A stretch of DNA of 50,535 bases, taken from Pseudomonas subflava. GTDB lineage: Bacteria > Pseudomonadota > Gammaproteobacteria > Pseudomonadales > Pseudomonadaceae. The stretch is from the NCBI RefSeq assembly GCF_023823685.1, contig NZ_JAMXBF010000002.1:1-50535 (forward strand). Reading direction: 5' to 3'. Positions 46,599 through 50,535 of the stretch are shown here, piece after piece (position 1 is the stretch's first letter; the number at the start of each line of letters is the position of its first letter). The position numbers were made by a program, and so were the translations under genes. Under the pieces are notes generated by a model that saw only the letters and a list, made by a program, of their open reading frames with translations, did no database searches and was not told the origin of the DNA.

Positions 46599-48305
46599 TC
46601 AGCCGGCCAGCGGCGGCGTACGCGGCGGCACGCGGCGGCGCGAGCCGGTGGCCTCGAAGGCCGCGGCCAGGCGCAGCAAGGCGGAGTCGTCGTAGGCGCG
46701 GCCGGCGAAAGTCAGGCCCACCGGCATGCCGATGTCCGTCATCACGCCCATCGGCACGGTGACGGTGGGCACGCCCAGATGGCGGATGGCGAGGTTGCCG
46801 TTGGCCACCCACACGCCGTTGCTCCAGGCGATGTCGGCGGACGCCGGGTTGACGTCGGCGTCCGCCGGGCCGACATCGGCGACGGTGGGGAACAGCACGG
46901 CGTCGAGGCCCTGCTGCGCCATCCAGTCCTCTAGGTCGAGCTTGCGGGTCTTTTCCAGGCCGCGCAGGCCGTCGGGCAGGGTGGCGATCTGGTCCCAGGG
47001 CTTGATGCCGCGCTTGGCCATGTTCACGTACTCGTCCATGCCGGCGGCCAGGTCGCCTTCGCGGTTGGGCAGCGTGCCCGGGTCGTGCGGGAAGATCTGC
47101 GGGCCGTCGACGTCGGCCAGCCGGTTCAGCTCGGGGTCGCCGTTGGCGCGCAGGAAGTCGTCGAAGGCCCAGCCGGACAGCTCCCACAGCTCGTCATGCA
47201 GGAACTCCGGGGTGACGATGCCGCGGTTGAACACGGTCGGCGCGCCCGGGCGGTCGCCCTCGCAGTTGGAGACCAGCGGGAAGTCCACCTCCACCACCTC
47301 GGCGCCGGCCGCTTCCAGCGCCTTGCGGGCTTCTTGCCAGAGGTCGATCACCGAGGCGCGGGTGTCGATGCGCTGTCCGGTCGGGCCGCCGATGCTGGGG
47401 TTGTCGCTGGTGCCCATCTCCGGGTCCCGGTTGATGAACATGCGCGGCACGCCCAGGCGCTTGCCCCGGAGGGCGTCCGGCGCGGCGGCGAGGTCCAGGT
47501 AGGATGCCGGGCGCACCTCGGAGGCCTTGGGGATCGGCACCCAGGGCTGCAGGCGCCAGAGGTCGCCGCGGGTGTCGGCGTCGTCGGCGACGATCACGTC
47601 CAGCACCTCCAGCAGGTCGGCCATGGTGCGGGCGTAGGGCACGACCACGTCCATGGTCGGCGTCAGCGGCCAGTTGCCGCGCACCGAGATCACCCCGCGC
47701 GACGGGGTATAGGCGCACAGGCCGTTGTTCGAGGCCGGGCCGCGGCCGCTGGACCAGGTCTCCTCGGCCAGGCCGAAGGCGGCGAAGCTGGCGGCGGTCG
47801 CCGTGCCGGCGCCGTTGGACGACCCGGAGGCGAAGGGCGCGGTCAGATAGGCCGCGTTGTACGGGCTCTCGGCGCGGCCGTAGACGCCGCGCTGCATGCC
47901 GCCGTTGGCCATGGGCGGCATGTTGGTCTTGCCCAGGCAGATGGCGCCGGCGGCGCGCAGGCGTTCGATGGTGAAGGCGTCGCGCTGGGCCACCAGGTCC
48001 TTGAAAGCCGGGCTGCCGGAGGCGGCGGTCAGGCCCTTGACCAGGTAGCTGTCCTTGGCGGTGTAGGGAATGCCGTCCAGCGGGCCGAGGGCCTCGCCGT
48101 GGGCGCGACGGGCATCGGAGGCGCGCGCCTCGTCGAGTGCCTGCGGGTTGCGCACCACCACCGCGTTGAGCGCTGTCGGCGTGCCGGGAGCGTCGTAGGC
48201 GTCGATGCGGGCGAGGTAGGCCTGAACCAGTTCGACGGCGGTGGTGCGGCCGGACTCGAGCGCGGCGCGCAGGTCGGCAATGGAAACTTCGGTTACCTCG
48301 ATCAT
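46599..48305 (-). CDS. Amidase (amidase signature family)
   Basis: A Ser-cisSer-Lys hydrolase of 568 residues acting on an amide bond of unknown substrate. The triad is Lys84 (PYTAKDSY), cis-Ser in GSSNG (162/163) and nucleophile Ser185/186 in EETWSSGRGPASNNG. GIPYTAKD and CAYTPSRGVIS are conserved family landmarks. The ending includes GVPTVTVPMGVMTDIGMPVGLTFAG. It lacks a signal peptide and would be cytoplasmic. It may be cotranscribed with the AadA-like gene downstream (22-base gap). Confidence 0.94.
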   Translation of the reverse strand: MIEVTEVSIADLRAALESGRTTAVELVQAYLARIDAYDAPGTPTALNAVVVRNPQALDEARASDARRAHGEALGPLDGIPYTAKDSYLVKGLTAASGSPAFKDLVAQRDAFTIERLRAAGAICLGKTNMPPMANGGMQRGVYGRAESPYNAAYLTAPFASGSSNGAGTATAASFAAFGLAEETWSSGRGPASNNGLCAYTPSRGVISVRGNWPLTPTMDVVVPYARTMADLLEVLDVIVADDADTRGDLWRLQPWVPIPKASEVRPASYLDLAAAPDALRGKRLGVPRMFINRDPEMGTSDNPSIGGPTGQRIDTRASVIDLWQEARKALEAAGAEVVEVDFPLVSNCEGDRPGAPTVFNRGIVTPEFLHDELWELSGWAFDDFLRANGDPELNRLADVDGPQIFPHDPGTLPNREGDLAAGMDEYVNMAKRGIKPWDQIATLPDGLRGLEKTRKLDLEDWMAQQGLDAVLFPTVADVGPADADVNPASADIAWSNGVWVANGNLAIRHLGVPTVTVPMGVMTDIGMPVGLTFAGRAYDDSALLRLAAAFEATGSRRRVPPRTPPLAG

Positions 48306-48492
48306 GCTGTCACCGTGGCGATTGAGGGCCGGCGCGCGGGGTGCGCCGGTCGCGGAAAAATGTCGTGTGGGCCGCCAGTGTACAGCCTGACTCGGCGATG
48401 CTCACGGGGTGCACAGGCCGGTGCGTTGGCGCGGCAATCGACCGCGCGCCGTCGCTGTCGCGGCCCGCGCGGCCGGTGGTACAGTCGCCGCC

Positions 48493-48879
48493 ATGCCAAT
48501 GATCCGTGACCATCGTTCCCTGACCGCCTGGGTGCTGCTCGCCAGCGTCCTGCTGGGGCTGTTTGTCTGCGGCATCCACCAGGGGCAGGCCAGCGGCCTG
48601 GGTCTGAGCGGCCTGAATGGCGCGTTCTGCTCGGTGGGAGGCGAGGGCGCTCCCGGCATCGGTGACGACGGTGCGGACGGCGCCGCGCATGGCCTGGCCT
48701 GTCCGCTCTGTTCGAGCTTCGCCGCGGCGATCACGGTCGATGTCGGCGTGCACACCTTCGCCGAGGCCGCCGTGGCCGGCGCGCTGGTCCTGCGGCCGCT
48801 GCTGCGTGCGGGGCCGTCGCCGCGGCACCTGCGACCCTCGCTGTCGCCACGCGCCTCTCCCGGTCGCTTCCTCGCCTGA
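48493..48879 (+). CDS. DUF2946 protein (copper-linked)
   Basis: A 128-residue membrane or exported protein. The N-terminal helix LTAWVLLASVLLGLFVCGIHQG may be a signal or anchor. The DUF2946 core shows HGLACPLCSSF with its CPxC pair, and CGIH and FCSVGG add further Cys. Family members often sit with copper chaperones and TonB receptors. It is 51 bases upstream of the PCu(A)C gene, so the two are probably cotranscribed. Confidence 0.88.
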   Translation: MPMIRDHRSLTAWVLLASVLLGLFVCGIHQGQASGLGLSGLNGAFCSVGGEGAPGIGDDGADGAAHGLACPLCSSFAAAITVDVGVHTFAEAAVAGALVLRPLLRAGPSPRHLRPSLSPRASPGRFLA

Positions 48880-48930
48880 CCATTCCGCGGCCGTGCGCCG
48901 CGTCATCCCGCTATGTTGAGGAAGCCTTTC

Positions 48931-49407
48931 ATGACCATCCGCAAAACCCTGTTCGGCCTCGCGCTGCTCCTGCCTTCGCTGCTGGCCCATGCCGATCCCC
49001 AGGTCGCCAATCCGCTGCAGATCGAGGGCGTCTGGTCCCGGGAAATGCCGCCGGTGACCCAGAACGCCGCCGTCTACTTCGTGGTCCGCAACGGCGGCAC
49101 CGAGGACGACCGCCTGCTCGGCGCCAGCACGCCGGTGGCGGAGAAGGCCGAGCTGCACGAGCACCGGCACGCCGGCGGCGTGATGAAGATGCAGCAGGTG
49201 CAGAGCGTGGCGATTCCCGCTGGCGGTTCGGCCGAATTCGCCCCCATGGGCTACCACGTGATGCTGTTCGGCGTGGCCAAGCAGGCCAAGGAGGGCGAGC
49301 GCTTCCCGCTGCGTCTGCGCTTCGAGAAGGCCGGCGAGACCGAGGTCGAGGTCACGGTGCGCCGCGAGGCGCCGATGCCGGCCAGCCACGGCGCGCACCA
49401 TCACTGA
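48931..49407 (+). CDS. Periplasmic copper chaperone PCu(A)C
   Basis: Carries Cu(I) in the periplasm, in studied relatives for cytochrome c oxidase assembly. The protein has 158 residues. The signal peptide ends near SLLAHADP. The copper site is spread over LHEHRHAGGVMKM and MGYHVMLFG. Extra His at the C-terminus (SHGAHHH) may bind metal. GAGGAA precedes ATG 48931; an in-frame ATG 18 bases upstream is a less likely start. Same direction as DUF2946, which supports a copper unit. Confidence 0.93.
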   Translation: MTIRKTLFGLALLLPSLLAHADPQVANPLQIEGVWSREMPPVTQNAAVYFVVRNGGTEDDRLLGASTPVAEKAELHEHRHAGGVMKMQQVQSVAIPAGGSAEFAPMGYHVMLFGVAKQAKEGERFPLRLRFEKAGETEVEVTVRREAPMPASHGAHHH

Positions 49408-49488
49408 TGGCGGGCGGCGCGGCCATTCGGCCGTGCCGCTTTCACCTCCGGCTGCGATAATGCCGCGATCTTGACTCGGAGCGTGGGC

Positions 49489-50448
49489 ATGTCGCGGGAC
49501 TGGCTGGAGCAGCATCAGGTCGTACTGTATTTCCTCGCGGTGGCCGCCGCGGCCGTGGCAGGCGTGGTGTCCGGTGGCTTCGCCGAGCTCGCGGCATTGG
49601 CCATCACCCCGGCCATCGCCGTGCTGATGTACGCCATGTTCCTGCAGATTCCCTTCCTCGAGCTGCGCCAGGCGTTCGCCCATCGCTGCTTCGTCGGCGC
49701 GCTGCTGCTGGCCAACTTCGTGCTGGTGCCCGCGCTGGTCTGGCTGATCACTTTGCCGCTGGCCGGCAACGTCGCGCTGCTGGCGGGCGCGCTGCTGGTG
49801 CTGCTGACGCCCTGCATCGATTACGTGGTGGTCTTCACCCATCTCGGCCGGGGCGATTCGCGCCTGGTGCTGGCGGCCACGCCGCTGCTGTTGCTGCTGC
49901 AACTGCTGCTGTTGCCGCTGTACCTGCAGCTCATGCTCGGCGAGCAGGCGGATGCCGCCATCGCCGTGCGACCGTTCGCCGAGGCTTTCCTGCTGCTGAT
50001 CGTGTTGCCACTGGGCCTGGCCGTCGCCACCGAACTGGCCGGGCGACGTTCGAATCTGGCGAAAGCCTGGAGCGCGGGCTGGGCCTGGCTGCCGGTGCCG
50101 GCGATGGCCGCGGTGCTGGTGGCGGTGGTGGGGTCGCAGATCGCCGATGTGGTGCAGCAACTGGCGCTGCTGGCGCCGCTGCTGCCGGTGTACCTCGCGT
50201 TTCTGGTGTTCGCGCCGGTGCTGGGGGTGCTGAGCGCCCGGCTGTTCCGCCTCGAGGTGCCCGCGGCGCGGGCCGTGGCGTTCAGTGCCTCGACCCGCAA
50301 CTCGCTGGTGGTGCTGCCGCTGGCACTGGCGTTGCCCGCGCCCATCGGCGCCTTGGCGGCGACCGCGGTGATCACCCAGACCCTGGTGGAGCTGATCGGC
50401 GAGCTGGTCTACCTGCGGGCGATCCCCGCCCTGGTGAAGGACCGCTGA
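49489..50448 (+). CDS. ACR3/BASS-type transporter (arsenic resistance-like)
   Basis: An inner-membrane transporter of 319 residues with ten predicted helices. ALLVLLTPCIDYVVVFTHLGRGDSRLVLAATPLL matches the conserved TM4 Cys and following loop of ACR3-type arsenite transporters and the related bile acid:sodium symporter family. FSASTRNSLVVLPLALALP matches the second repeat. GGAG lies 8 bases before ATG 49489. No arsR, arsC or arsH genes are visible, so arsenite as the substrate is a family-level guess. Confidence 0.85.
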   Translation: MSRDWLEQHQVVLYFLAVAAAAVAGVVSGGFAELAALAITPAIAVLMYAMFLQIPFLELRQAFAHRCFVGALLLANFVLVPALVWLITLPLAGNVALLAGALLVLLTPCIDYVVVFTHLGRGDSRLVLAATPLLLLLQLLLLPLYLQLMLGEQADAAIAVRPFAEAFLLLIVLPLGLAVATELAGRRSNLAKAWSAGWAWLPVPAMAAVLVAVVGSQIADVVQQLALLAPLLPVYLAFLVFAPVLGVLSARLFRLEVPAARAVAFSASTRNSLVVLPLALALPAPIGALAATAVITQTLVELIGELVYLRAIPALVKDR

Positions 50449-50473
50449 GGCCGCCGGGCCCCAGCGGTGGAAC

Positions 50474-50535
50474 TCAGATGCGGAAGCTGCCGACCAGCTG
50501 CTTCAGCCGCGCGGCCTGCTGCTCCAGGTCGCCAC
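50474..50535 (-). CDS. Methyl-accepting chemotaxis protein, C-terminal fragment (5' end outside window)
   Basis: The last 20 codons of a leftward gene end ...GDLEQQAARLKQLVGSFRI, the typical C-terminus of a chemoreceptor signalling domain. The stop codon is TGA at 50474-50476. The rest lies to the right of the window. It is a separate receptor from the one at 1-1397 unless the sequence is circular. Confidence 0.85.
   Translation of the reverse strand, partial: GDLEQQAARLKQLVGSFRI

Overview
The window looks like chromosomal DNA of a Pseudomonas-type gammaproteobacterium. The base composition is about two-thirds G+C by eye. It carries a periplasmic nitrate reductase operon, NorR-controlled quinol nitric oxide reductase, a DUF2790 secreted protein (a family I know mainly from Pseudomonas), an HPII-type catalase, and a GTAGGGTGCGCC-type repeat family common in this group. 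The species cannot be fixed from the sequence alone. Both ends cut methyl-accepting chemotaxis genes.

Layout. 1-3.7 kb: chemotaxis receptor, enoyl-CoA hydratase, small membrane protein, tRNA-Ser(GGA), and a WGSLIW-type protein. 3.8-7.8 kb: napEDABC (leftward). 8-10.3 kb: a CopD-like membrane protein, an AT-rich gene of foreign appearance, a cupin and a DUF1905/YdeI protein. 10.4-15.1 kb: nitric oxide module, ytfE-norZ leftward and norR rightward, with a readable sigma-54 promoter, two NorR-type sites and an FNR-type box between them. 15.1-17.1 kb: tautomerase, an SDR lacking the catalytic Tyr, and a divergent LysR regulator.

17.1-25.4 kb is the most interesting part. It holds a RiPP-type metallophore locus related to hvfABC. 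The precursor is a secreted protein with seven EGKCG repeats fused to two perfect EF-hand loops, followed by a DUF692 (MNIO) enzyme and its DUF2063 partner. Next to it are a DoxX protein and a ferric-reductase-like membrane protein, an OmpR/EnvZ-type two-component system, a DUF2790 secreted protein, a secreted alpha/beta hydrolase and a CcdA-thioredoxin (DipZ-like) fusion. A 10-bp-phased direct repeat, GTATC-N5-GTATC, stands before three of these transcription units. This suggests that one response regulator ties them into a single regulon, possibly for copper or thiol stress.

25.4-31.8 kb: a multi-His membrane protein, an NDH-2-like flavoprotein with a divergent MocR regulator, an azoreductase, a DinB-like protein and a CBS-domain protein. 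32-37 kb: an LLM-class flavin oxidoreductase convergent with a GH13 amylase/trehalose-synthase-like enzyme, a KGG stress protein, a five-copy 101-107 bp hairpin repeat array and a zinc alcohol dehydrogenase. 37-43 kb: a stress and cell-envelope block (DUF421, catalase HPII, NUDIX, DUF2061, DUF892 ferritin-like, small proteins). 43-50.5 kb: a hybrid histidine kinase, an AadA-like nucleotidyltransferase behind an amidase, DUF2946 and PCu(A)C copper proteins, an ACR3/BASS-type transporter, and the tail of another chemotaxis receptor.
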